Of a stretch of 64,000 nucleotides of DNA, positions 43,153 through 51,296 are shown piece after piece. Location: NCBI RefSeq assembly GCF_003352085.1, contig NZ_CP025804.1, forward strand, positions 1,426,001-1,490,000. Reading direction: 5' to 3'. Numbering within the stretch: the first letter of the stretch is position 1; each line of letters begins with the position of its first letter. The position numbers were made by a program, and so were the translations under genes. The notes under the pieces are model-generated. The model did no database searches. It had not been told where the DNA came from and was given only the letters and a program-made list of their open reading frames with translations. The stretch is from Sulfitobacter sp. SK012. GTDB lineage: Bacteria; Pseudomonadota; Alphaproteobacteria; Rhodobacterales; Rhodobacteraceae.

Positions 43153-44463
43153 TTAGTAGCGGTTGGCGATGGGCAGTTCTTCGGCCGGGAACAGGCTGAT
43201 GACTTCGCATCCGGTTTCGGTCACGACGACTTCTTCCTCGATCCGTGCGGCAGAATATCCGTCTGTTGCCGGACAATAAGTTTCCAGCGCAAACACCATG
43301 CCTGTTTTGATCTCCATCGGGTGATCCATGGACACAGCGCGGCTGATGATTGGCCGTTCGTGCAGGGCAAGGCCAAGCCCGTGACCAAATTGCAGACCGA
43401 AGGCCTGATCTTCGTTGGCAAAGCCGAGGCTTTCGGCAGTGGGCCAAACCTCTGCCACCTTGTCGGTGGACACACCCGGTTTAATCATCGCAATTGATGC
43501 GTCGATCCATTCACGCGCTTTCACATAGGCATCGTTTTGCGACGGTGTTGCGCGGCCGACGTTGAATGTGCGGTAGTAGCAGGTGCGATAGCCTTGGTAG
43601 GATTGCAGGATATCAAAGAACGCCTGATCGCCCGGGCGGATCAATCGGTCGGTGAAGTTGTGCGGATGCGGGTTGCAACGTTCGCCAGAAATGGCATTGA
43701 TCGCCTCGACGTCGTCGCTGCCCATCTCGTAGAGCATCTTGTTGGACAGCGCGACAATGTCATTCTCGCGGATGCCTGGCTTCAGCTCTTCGTAGATCAT
43801 GTGGTAGACGCCATCGACCATCGCTGCAGCTTGGGTCAAAAGCTGGATCTCATCCGTGTTTTTGATTTCGCGTGCGGCCAGCATAATCTGTTGGCCATCG
43901 ACCACGTTGAGGCCTTCTTCTTGCAGTGCGTGGAACATCGCAGTTTCCGCATAATCAACACCAACTGGCATATTGGCCATGCCCGCATCACGGATAAGTC
44001 CCGCGATCTGCTTGGCATACTTCTGCATCAAGCCGAATTCAGGTGGGATGGTTCCGCGCATGCCGACAACACCTGCAAGGCAGTGGCTGGGTTCTAGCCA
44101 GTCCGAATGGCGCTTGTGATGCTCAGCGGCTGAGCCGAAATCCCAGACGTAGGGGCTGTCGTCACCCGTCAGCAGACAGAAACGGCACATCTTGTCGCGT
44201 TCCCATTCGCCGATCTTGGTGGCCGAGACGTAGCGGATGTTGTTCACATCGAACAACAACAGCGTGCCCGCGTTCGAGTTTTGCAGCGACTGGCGCGTGC
44301 GCGCAAGGCGATATCGACGCAAGCGGTCATGGTTTACCCGGTTTTCAAAGTCGACGGACATGTGTCCATGGGCTGGCAACTTGTCGCGCCACTCCCAGTT
44401 GGGCTCAAGGTCCATCGGGGTAAGCAGGTTCGGCATAAGGGCATTGCCCGGACGTTCTGACAT
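43153..44463 (-). CDS. M24 (creatinase/aminopeptidase P-like) protein with an altered metal site
   Basis: 436 residues from the ATG at 44463 (GAGGAG upstream). The N-terminal creatinase-N domain is about 45-185 and the pita-bread domain about 200-430. Of the usual five metal ligands, D284 (FFDILQ), H361 (FGHGLGLALHE), E394 (ALETY) and E410 (RIEEEVV) are present, but the second aspartate of the DxxxxxxxxxxD pair is C295 (YRTCYYRTF). This suggests a mononuclear or metal-free hydrolase, closer to creatinase or to unusual M24 lyases than to aminopeptidase P. It resembles, but does not match, the DMSP lyase DddP. As first enzyme of the operon it may open the substrate. Confidence 0.85.
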   Translation of the reverse strand: MSERPGNALMPNLLTPMDLEPNWEWRDKLPAHGHMSVDFENRVNHDRLRRYRLARTRQSLQNSNAGTLLLFDVNNIRYVSATKIGEWERDKMCRFCLLTGDDSPYVWDFGSAAEHHKRHSDWLEPSHCLAGVVGMRGTIPPEFGLMQKYAKQIAGLIRDAGMANMPVGVDYAETAMFHALQEEGLNVVDGQQIMLAAREIKNTDEIQLLTQAAAMVDGVYHMIYEELKPGIRENDIVALSNKMLYEMGSDDVEAINAISGERCNPHPHNFTDRLIRPGDQAFFDILQSYQGYRTCYYRTFNVGRATPSQNDAYVKAREWIDASIAMIKPGVSTDKVAEVWPTAESLGFANEDQAFGLQFGHGLGLALHERPIISRAVSMDHPMEIKTGMVFALETYCPATDGYSAARIEEEVVVTETGCEVISLFPAEELPIANRY

Positions 44464-44521
44464 GGAAGTCTCCTCAGAGGCGCATGGCCCCATTTGAATT
44501 AAAGGTGAAAGGGGTGGCCCG

Positions 44522-45331
44522 TTACTGGATGCACCAGCCGCCATCGACGTGGATCATCTGGCCGGTCATGTAATCGCTGTCATCAGACGCAAGGAAGGAT
44601 GCGGTGCCGATGATGTCTTTGGGATAAGACACGCGCTTGATCTGAAGCGCATCGCGTACGATATCGTCGTAGGCTTGGCCTTCTTTTTCCTTGAAGCCGA
44701 TATCAACAAGGTCTTTATCCAGCTGCTCCCAAAGCGGTGTCACAACGACGCCAGGCGCATAGCCATTCACAGTGATATTGTGCTCTGCCAGACCGAGGGC
44801 ACCGCAATGCGTCAGCGCCAGACAGCCATATTTGGAAGTGCAATAGACGGTGACATCGATCAACGGCTTGCGCGATGCAATCGAGCCGACGTTGATCAGT
44901 TTATACGGGTGATCTTCCATCGGTCCCTGTTCGATCATCTGGCGGGCGGTTTCCTGCATGCCCAGCCACATCGCCTTGGTGTTGACGTTCATGATCATGT
45001 CCCAGTTGTCTTCATCGATATCCATGAAGAACCGAGGTTTGTTCAGACCCGCGTTAAAGACACCGACGTTGATCGACCCGAAGGCCTCGACAGTGGCTGC
45101 CACAGCGGCTGCGTTATCTTCGCGTCTGGTGACATCCATCTTGACGGCAATCGCCTTGCCATTGCCTGCAGCGTTGATTTCGTCGGCAACGTTTTTCGCC
45201 ATGTCGAGGTCCAGATCGCCGATACAGACGTTGGCGCCTTGTTCAGCAAAGGATCTTGCGTTGGCTTCGCCCATGCCGCGGGCGGCACCGGTGATGAGAA
45301 TGTTTTTACCTTTAAGGCGATTGGGGTCCAT
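44522..45331 (-). CDS. SDR family oxidoreductase
   Basis: 269 residues with TGAARGMGE cofactor loop, NAG (FNAGLNKP), catalytic Ser-Tyr-Lys in SIASRKPLIDVTVYCTSKYG, and the ending MIHVDGGWC. GGAGGAG precedes the ATG at 45331. It is closely similar in style to the SDR of the rightward arm (48434-49225), sharing RQMI, TASIASR-like and DxDL...IGF/IGA stretches, so the two are probably paralogues acting on successive or stereo-related hydroxyls. First structural gene after the regulator. Confidence 0.92.
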   Translation of the reverse strand: MDPNRLKGKNILITGAARGMGEANARSFAEQGANVCIGDLDLDMAKNVADEINAAGNGKAIAVKMDVTRREDNAAAVAATVEAFGSINVGVFNAGLNKPRFFMDIDEDNWDMIMNVNTKAMWLGMQETARQMIEQGPMEDHPYKLINVGSIASRKPLIDVTVYCTSKYGCLALTHCGALGLAEHNITVNGYAPGVVVTPLWEQLDKDLVDIGFKEKEGQAYDDIVRDALQIKRVSYPKDIIGTASFLASDDSDYMTGQMIHVDGGWCIQ

Positions 45332-45355
45332 GGGTGTCTCCTCCTGACGTCATGA

Positions 45356-47170
45356 TTATGGTGAGGTTAGGGTTGCGTCGGCTCTCTCCTGCGCGCGGCG
45401 CAATGCATTTTGCGGGGTTATGATCCCGCGCAACATGTCGTGAAATTCTTCTCCGCAGATCTGGATGATCTCGTCGATTTCGGGGATTGGCGGGCGTGGC
45501 CAGAACTGAAGCTCATCGCGCCATGACATGCCATCGACCGCCTCGAAGATAGGCGACAGACGCCGCACGTCGGGGTCGGACCCTACGGAATAGCGCGGGT
45601 TCGTGCGGCTGCCGTTCTGGACATATAGCTTTTGCGCGGGCGGAGAGGTGAAGACCAACAAGGCCTCCACCGCCGCCGCAACGCGTTCTTTTGGCAAATT
45701 GGCAGGTATGCCCATCACATAGCCGCCAACAGGTGCGATTGGCGCGCCGTTTGGGCCAGCAGGATGCGGCAGGTACCCTGTCTGATCCTTTGCAGGGGAC
45801 GCCTCATCGAGCTCAAAATATGGAGCCAGCAACGTGTAGCCATAGGCCATTGCAATGCGCCCTGCAGCATATGGGCGTATGCGTTCGTACCATGACATCG
45901 ACAAAATATCAGGCGGCGAATATTTCAGAAGCTCTTTCAAAAATTCTGCCGCTTGCAAACCCGCTGGCGTATTGATTGTGAACCGGTAATCACGGTTCGC
46001 AAGGTGCTGCGTATCAAAACCACCCGCATTCGGGGGCAAATCAAGGATAGGTTGCCCGAAATCCGCCAAGGTCATCAGAACGGTGTGACCCAATGCTGTC
46101 CCGCGCGCGGCGTTCCAGGCGATGCCATGCAGACCGCGTTGTGGATCGTGTAACGCCTTTGCAGCAGTCAGCAAGTCCTGGGCTGTGGCGGGTGGCTCAA
46201 GGCCCGCTTGGGCAAACAGATCTTTACGGTAGAACAAAAGTTCTGGCGTTGTTTGCGCCGGAATCCCGTAGGCACGACCGCCCCAGTGGGCCGCTTGCCA
46301 GCCAGCGGTATGGAAGTCCGCCGGATCAATGCGGGCTATTTCCATGGCTTCATCTAGCGGCATCAAGACGTGCTGTTCTGCGAATCCGCCGACCCATGGC
46401 AGATCAACGGCGATGATATCGTAGTTGCTCGACTTACGGCTTGCATTGCGCATGGTTTCTTCGCGCAGTCGATCTATCGAAAAGGCGCGTTGATGAATTT
46501 GCGTGCCGATGGTCTGCTCAAACTGGCGCTTGAGGTTATCCATCACCATAAAGGTTGGATCACCATGGACCAGAACGCGTAAACCGCCTGCTAGCTTGAG
46601 CGGCTCGGCCAAAACCTCCATTGGGGGGATCGATTTTGCGTTTAGGTACGATCCGCCGAAGTAGTAGTCAGATGCTTCTGTCGACCCAGCACCACCGAAT
46701 TGAGCAGTCGCAAGGCGATGCACGCGATGTGTCAGTTGGGTCCATTGGTCCAACAAGAGCACGCTGGGGTGCAAGGAAAAGCTTTTCCCTGTTGCCGTCC
46801 GCGCGCGTTGGTCGATCAGGCCCACATCTTGCATGTCTTTGATGCGGCGATTGGCTGTGGCGTAGGGCGCGCGACTGGCCCCGATCAGCGATGTCATTGT
46901 GACAAGCCGCCCGTCCAGATGCCCACGGATCAAATGCATGGAAATGCGCAAGTTCGGGGTGGATGCAAACAGGTCGGACGCGTTTTCTAACTCATCACCA
47001 AGGTTTTCCATAAACGACAGAACGCTCAGCATATCTGCCTTCGCCTGAGGTGGCATAAGTTGATTGAAATTATCCCCCCTCATCTTATTCATACCCCCTA
47101 TCGCTGCCTTCCCTTTAGTGTGGCGATGGCCACGTGATTTGTTCATTTCGGATGATTTTGGAATCGTCAT
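45356..47170 (-). CDS. Winged-helix regulator fused to an ABC solute-binding-protein fold
   Basis: About 604 residues from ATG 47170 (AAGGTG upstream); a longer frame reaches 47218. No signal peptide is present. Residues about 75-160 resemble a MarR-type winged helix (TMTSLIGASRAPYATANRRI, KDMQDVGLIDQRART). Residues about 190-570 are a family 1 solute-binding protein (GLRVLVHGDPTFMVMDNLKR, YDIIAVDLPWVGGFAEQ, YGIPAQTTPELLFYRKD). Binding proteins are normally exported, so this one is probably a cytoplasmic one-component sensor-regulator. It is divergent from the ribose-type importer, with twin TATCC-N5-GGATA operators between. The sensor fold differs from that of the cognate periplasmic protein. 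Confidence 0.83.
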   Translation of the reverse strand: MTIPKSSEMNKSRGHRHTKGKAAIGGMNKMRGDNFNQLMPPQAKADMLSVLSFMENLGDELENASDLFASTPNLRISMHLIRGHLDGRLVTMTSLIGASRAPYATANRRIKDMQDVGLIDQRARTATGKSFSLHPSVLLLDQWTQLTHRVHRLATAQFGGAGSTEASDYYFGGSYLNAKSIPPMEVLAEPLKLAGGLRVLVHGDPTFMVMDNLKRQFEQTIGTQIHQRAFSIDRLREETMRNASRKSSNYDIIAVDLPWVGGFAEQHVLMPLDEAMEIARIDPADFHTAGWQAAHWGGRAYGIPAQTTPELLFYRKDLFAQAGLEPPATAQDLLTAAKALHDPQRGLHGIAWNAARGTALGHTVLMTLADFGQPILDLPPNAGGFDTQHLANRDYRFTINTPAGLQAAEFLKELLKYSPPDILSMSWYERIRPYAAGRIAMAYGYTLLAPYFELDEASPAKDQTGYLPHPAGPNGAPIAPVGGYVMGIPANLPKERVAAAVEALLVFTSPPAQKLYVQNGSRTNPRYSVGSDPDVRRLSPIFEAVDGMSWRDELQFWPRPPIPEIDEIIQICGEEFHDMLRGIITPQNALRRAQERADATLTSP

Positions 47171-47216
47171 AAGATACACCTTATGTTGCCGCTGGAATGA
47201 CTTCAGAATGTATCGC

Positions 47217-47257
47217 AATAATATCCATATTGGATATTATTTTATCCGAAATGGATA
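47217..47257. promoter_or_regulatory. Twin operator of the divergent catabolic cluster
   Basis: Two palindromes with the same core TATCC-N5-GGATA at 47222-47236 and 47243-47257, centres 21 bp apart (two helical turns). The first extends to 11-bp perfect arms (47217-47227 and 47231-47241) around TAT. The pair lies in the 218 bp between the regulator and the importer, so it is the likely binding site for the regulator on both arms. Confidence 0.82.
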
Positions 47258-47388
47258 ACATTTGGGGGGTTAGGCTTCGGTCACTCTTGCAAGCTGTATG
47301 GGATCACACCGGCTCGTCGGATGGTGATTCCCGCCGGGAGGGTGGGGAAAAGACATAAAAGTCTATAAAGTTCTTGGAGGAGATCACT

Positions 47389-48345
47389 ATGAAACTACGT
47401 ACAATCCTAGCAGCCACGACGGCAACAGCGGCGATGGCCGTTGCGGGTATGGCTACCGCCGAAACCATGACAATCGGCATCACACAGAACAATGTTGGGG
47501 TCGACAGCTACCAGACGACCTACGAAAAGGCCTTCATCGCCGCGGCAGAAGCCAACGATGATGTTGAAGTCGTCGTTCTGGACGCTGGTGGCGACGTTGC
47601 CCGCCAGATCGCCCAGATGGAAGACCTCATTCAGCAAGAAGTCGACGCGATCATCATTTGGCCAACAAACGGCGAAGCAGTGATCCCTGCCGTTCGCAAG
47701 GCATCTCAGGCTGACATCCCGGTTGTTGTCACCAACTCCAACATCGCCGAAGCGGGCTTCGATTTCGTCGCGTCCTTCTCCGGCCCGGACAACGTCACAC
47801 AGGGCATTCGCTCTGCTGAAATCATGTGCGACCGCTTCATTGAGCTGGGCATCGAAGATGAGGCCAAGGTTGTCCACATCACAGGTCAGCCGGGCTACAC
47901 GACCGCCATCGAGCGCGCTCAGGGTTTCAACGACCGCCTGCCAGAAGTCTGCCCGAACGTAGAGCAGATCGACGAGCAGCCAGGTGACTGGAACCGTGAA
48001 AAGTCCCAGCAGGTCATGGAAGCCTTCCTCGTGCAGTATGATGACATCGACGGCGTTTATTCAGGCGATGACAACATGGGTGTTGGCGCAATGAACGCCG
48101 CTGTGGCTGCTGGCCGCGAGGGCATTACTTTCGTCGGCGCAACCAACTTCGCTGTTGGCTATGAAGCAATGGCCGCAGGCACATACTGGGGTTCCATCTA
48201 CCAGTCACCTGTCGATGACGCAGAAGCAGCGCTTAAGACCGCGATTGACCTGCTCAACGGCGAAGAGCTGCCGTTCCTGAACTACTTCGACACACCGAAG
48301 ATCACACAGGACAACATGGATCAGTTTACCAAGCCGGTATTCTAA
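47389..48345 (+). CDS. Ribose-type ABC transporter substrate-binding protein
   Basis: 318 residues from ATG 47389 (GGAGGAG upstream). Signal peptide of about 24 residues ending MATA. The mature protein is a class B (RbsB/Peripla_BP_4) fold: GGDVARQIAQMEDLIQQEVD, WPTNGEAVIPAVRKASQADI, and GDDNMGVGAMNAAVAAGREG. It binds a sugar, polyol or similar small molecule in the periplasm for the importer encoded downstream. A very strong hairpin follows the gene. Confidence 0.93.
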   Translation: MKLRTILAATTATAAMAVAGMATAETMTIGITQNNVGVDSYQTTYEKAFIAAAEANDDVEVVVLDAGGDVARQIAQMEDLIQQEVDAIIIWPTNGEAVIPAVRKASQADIPVVVTNSNIAEAGFDFVASFSGPDNVTQGIRSAEIMCDRFIELGIEDEAKVVHITGQPGYTTAIERAQGFNDRLPEVCPNVEQIDEQPGDWNREKSQQVMEAFLVQYDDIDGVYSGDDNMGVGAMNAAVAAGREGITFVGATNFAVGYEAMAAGTYWGSIYQSPVDDAEAALKTAIDLLNGEELPFLNYFDTPKITQDNMDQFTKPVF

Positions 48346-48358
48346 GGTTCCACTAGAA

Positions 48359-48388
48359 TTAGGTGGGGGGCTGCGGCCCCCCACCTAA
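48359..48388 (+). terminator. Strong hairpin after the binding-protein gene
   Basis: Perfect 13-bp arms TTAGGTGGGGGGC (48359-48371) and GCCCCCCACCTAA (48376-48388) around TGCG. It lies 14 bases after the stop. It probably attenuates transcription or protects the upstream mRNA, giving more binding protein than permease. Confidence 0.85.
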
Positions 48389-48433
48389 CGCCCGTTCGCA
48401 TTCCAAAATTGATTTAAGTATGGGAGATGACCA

Positions 48434-49225
48434 ATGGGTCGAGTCTCTGGTCGGTCGTGCATTGTTACAGGTGCCGCACAAGGTATTGGGCGCGCCATCG
48501 CTGAGGCGCTTTTGGAAGAAGGGGCAAGCGTATGTTTCGCCGACATCAATGGTGATAAGATTGCCAAAGTCGCAGACGCGAATCGAAAGACATACGGCGA
48601 CAGCAAAGTGACACATGCGCAGGTCGATGTGACCGACCGCGCCACAGTACGCGCGATGATCGACCATACGGTCGCGTCGTTCGGCAGGCTGGATGTGAAG
48701 TTCAACAATGCAGGCGTCAATCGGCCAATGAACTTTATGGATGTCACCGAAGACAACTGGAATTTTATCATGGGGGTCAACGGGCTTGGCTGCATGATTG
48801 GCATACAGGAAGCGGCCCGCCAAATGATCAAGCAGGGCAGAGGCGGCAAGATAATCAACACCGCCTCAATTGCCAGCCGTCAGGGTTTTGATAACGTGGC
48901 ACCCTATTGTGCCAGTAAATTTGCGGTTGTGGCGCTGACCCAATCGGGCGCGCGCGACTTAGCGAGACATAATATCACCGTAACGGGGTTCGCCCCCGGT
49001 GTGGTAGACACCGAGATGTGGGAGCAGGTCGATCGAGACCTGATGGACATCGGCGCAGCCGAACGTCCCGGTCAGGCAATGGAAGAGTTTTCGTCTGAAA
49101 TCTTGCGTGGCCGCGTTGCCAAGCCACAAGACATCATTGGAACGACCACCTTTCTGGCAGCACCGGAAAGCGACTACATGACAGGTCAGATCGTGATGAT
49201 TGACGGCGGCATGACACTGGTTTGA
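48434..49225 (+). CDS. SDR family oxidoreductase
   Basis: 263 residues: TGAAQGIGRA, NNAGVNRP, catalytic S and YCASK in TASIASRQGFDNVAPYCASK, and the ending MIDGGMT. Its middle (MDVTEDNWNFIMGVNGLG, EAARQMIKQGRGG, FAPGVVDTEMWEQVDRDLMD) closely parallels the SDR at 44522-45331, pointing to duplication within the cluster. It lies between binding protein and permease genes, so oxidation of the imported molecule is a likely early step. Confidence 0.92.
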   Translation: MGRVSGRSCIVTGAAQGIGRAIAEALLEEGASVCFADINGDKIAKVADANRKTYGDSKVTHAQVDVTDRATVRAMIDHTVASFGRLDVKFNNAGVNRPMNFMDVTEDNWNFIMGVNGLGCMIGIQEAARQMIKQGRGGKIINTASIASRQGFDNVAPYCASKFAVVALTQSGARDLARHNITVTGFAPGVVDTEMWEQVDRDLMDIGAAERPGQAMEEFSSEILRGRVAKPQDIIGTTTFLAAPESDYMTGQIVMIDGGMTLV

Positions 49226-49306
49226 TCTGATGTGCCGGGAAGGCAGTTCGGCAGGCTGAAAAGAAATGAACTAAGGGTCGCCGAGCGTGACCCAAGGGAG
49301 GGAACA

Positions 49307-50281
49307 ATGGCTGAGTTTACGAAGCAGGACATCGGAAAGTTGCTGGCGAAACAGGGCATTCTGATCGCCTTCGCTTTCTTCATAATTGGGTTCACAATTG
49401 CCAACCCGAAATTCTTGACCCTCGATAATTTCGAGAACGTGGTCAGGTCTTCGGCGATTTTGGGGGTGATGGCGTTGGGGGTGACCTTTGTCGTTATCAG
49501 CGGCAATCTCGATCTCTCCGTAGGGTCGATGATGTCGTTTTCAACCATCGTGGTCCTTGATCTTCACGACAAGATAGGGCCGACCCTTGCGATCCCTGCA
49601 ATGTTCGCGATGACGCTGTGCCTTGGGGCCTTCATCGGGTTTCTTGTCGGCTACCTCAAGCTCAATTCATTGATTGTGACGCTGGGGATGCTTTCGGCCA
49701 TTCACGGACTGACGCTGACCTATTCGGGCGGCAAGAACATGGACATCGCCGACAAAGAAGGCACTTGGTTTGCGATCTTCGGGCAAGGCAATATCATGGG
49801 AATTCAAACGCCGATTCTGATATTCATCGCGCTGGCGGCTTTGCTGGGCATCATATTGTCCAAGACACCGTTTGGCCGAAAAGTTTACGCGGTGGGCGGC
49901 AATGGTACGGCGGCGACCTTCTCAGGCGTTCGGCGGGCCCGCGTGGTTTTCCTGTGCTACATCATGAGCGCGCTGTGCGTGGCCACCGCTGGTCTCATCC
50001 AGGCCAGTCGCTCCATGGGGTCACAAAACACTGTAGGGCAAGGACTAGAACTTGAAGTACTCGCCGCAGTCATTCTTGGCGGGGCATCTCTGTTGGGTGG
50101 TTCGGGAACAATCTTCAAGACGGTGATCGGCGTACTCATCCTCGGGTTCATTCAGAATGGTCTCTTGCTGGTCGGGCTTGATTTCTCCGTACAGTACGTC
50201 GTGACCTGGGTCATCATCATCCTTGCAGTCTGGCTTGATATTGCGGCCAAGCGCGGCAAGCTCATGTCGCCGATCGCGTAA
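49307..50281 (+). CDS. Ribose-type ABC transporter permease
   Basis: 324 residues from ATG 49307 (GGAGGGA upstream); a longer frame to 49232 lacks an RBS. It has about eight to ten membrane segments and the RbsC-type landmarks LDLSVGSMMSF, TPFGRKVYAVGGNGTAATFSG and LGGASLLGGSGT. It forms the channel with the next permease. Confidence 0.92.
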   Translation: MAEFTKQDIGKLLAKQGILIAFAFFIIGFTIANPKFLTLDNFENVVRSSAILGVMALGVTFVVISGNLDLSVGSMMSFSTIVVLDLHDKIGPTLAIPAMFAMTLCLGAFIGFLVGYLKLNSLIVTLGMLSAIHGLTLTYSGGKNMDIADKEGTWFAIFGQGNIMGIQTPILIFIALAALLGIILSKTPFGRKVYAVGGNGTAATFSGVRRARVVFLCYIMSALCVATAGLIQASRSMGSQNTVGQGLELEVLAAVILGGASLLGGSGTIFKTVIGVLILGFIQNGLLLVGLDFSVQYVVTWVIIILAVWLDIAAKRGKLMSPIA

Positions 50282-50294
50282 GAGAGGAAAAAAA

Positions 50295-51296
50295 ATGCAA
50301 GCTGGAACACTTTCAAAATACCTCGCAGGCGGCGCCATCTGGGGTTTCATCGTCCTAGAGCTGATCTTCTTCTCAGTCGCGGGCGAGTTCTTCTCTGTGA
50401 GCGAGAAGGCCTTCATGGACGGCGACAACATGCTGCTGCTGCTCAAACAGTCGGCACCGATCGGCATCATCGCCATGGGTATGACAATCGTGATGGTCAA
50501 CGGCAATATCGACCTATCCGTAGGAGCAATCTACGCAATTTGCGCCATTGTCCTGCTGGACTCGATGACATGGACAATGTTCGCAGGTCTCGGCAATTGG
50601 GTCATTCCAGTGGCCTGGTGCCTCGCGCTGCTGACCGGCGTGGTTCTTGGCGCGATCAACGGGTTGATCGTATGGAAGACCGGAGTGGATGCCTTTATTG
50701 TGACGCTTGGATCTATGCTGGGCTATCGCGGATTGGTCTTCATGTATAACGGCGAACAGCCGACTAGCCATCTCAACTGGTCGCTGGTCGACTTCGCTGA
50801 GGCCCAGTTCCTTGGTTTTCACACCGCAACATGGTTCCTGCTGGTTGTGACTGCGGTGATCTGGTTTCTGATGACCCGCACAGTTCATGGCCGCAACGCC
50901 TATGCCATTGGTAACAACCGCGAAGCGGCCGTCAATGCCGGCATCCGTGTCGGCCCACACATGATGATCAACTTTATGATCATCGGTTTCTTGGCGGCAC
51001 TGTCCGCAGTAGTTTTCTATTCGGAATCCGGTTCGGTGAACCCCAATGATGGCCAACTTTATGAGTTGTGGGTGATCACCGCCGTCGTGCTGGGCGGTAC
51101 CAAACTGACCGGTGGGGCGGGCTCAATCATCTCGACCTTCGGCGGAGTGGTGGCGATCCAGTTGTTGCGCAAGGGGCTGAGCCATATCGGTGCTGATACA
51201 TCGACCGTGAACCTTGTGATCGGTCTCATTTTGATCGCTGTGCTGTTCCTTGATCGGCAGCTGAACGTAAAAGGCAAAGAGGAGTTGAAGGTATGA
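50295..51296 (+). CDS. Ribose-type ABC transporter permease
   Basis: 333 residues from ATG 50295 (AGAGGAAA upstream). NIDLSVGAIYAI, FIVTLGSMLGYRGLV, TVHGRNAYAIGNNREAA and LGGTKLTGGAGS are the BPD_transp_2 family landmarks. Starts 13 bp after the first permease and overlaps the ATPase gene by four bases. Two different permease genes imply a heterodimeric channel. Confidence 0.92.
   Translation: MQAGTLSKYLAGGAIWGFIVLELIFFSVAGEFFSVSEKAFMDGDNMLLLLKQSAPIGIIAMGMTIVMVNGNIDLSVGAIYAICAIVLLDSMTWTMFAGLGNWVIPVAWCLALLTGVVLGAINGLIVWKTGVDAFIVTLGSMLGYRGLVFMYNGEQPTSHLNWSLVDFAEAQFLGFHTATWFLLVVTAVIWFLMTRTVHGRNAYAIGNNREAAVNAGIRVGPHMMINFMIIGFLAALSAVVFYSESGSVNPNDGQLYELWVITAVVLGGTKLTGGAGSIISTFGGVVAIQLLRKGLSHIGADTSTVNLVIGLILIAVLFLDRQLNVKGKEELKV

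Noticed and set aside
43153..44463. DMSP lyase DddP
   Set aside because: Same M24 fold, but the N terminus and the metal-site residues differ from the DddP pattern I remember, and the second aspartate is cysteine; only a DddP-like fold is claimed.
44549..45355. A 268-codon plus-strand frame opposite the SDR gene
   Set aside because: Nearly perfect mirror of the SDR; no family features in the antisense translation.
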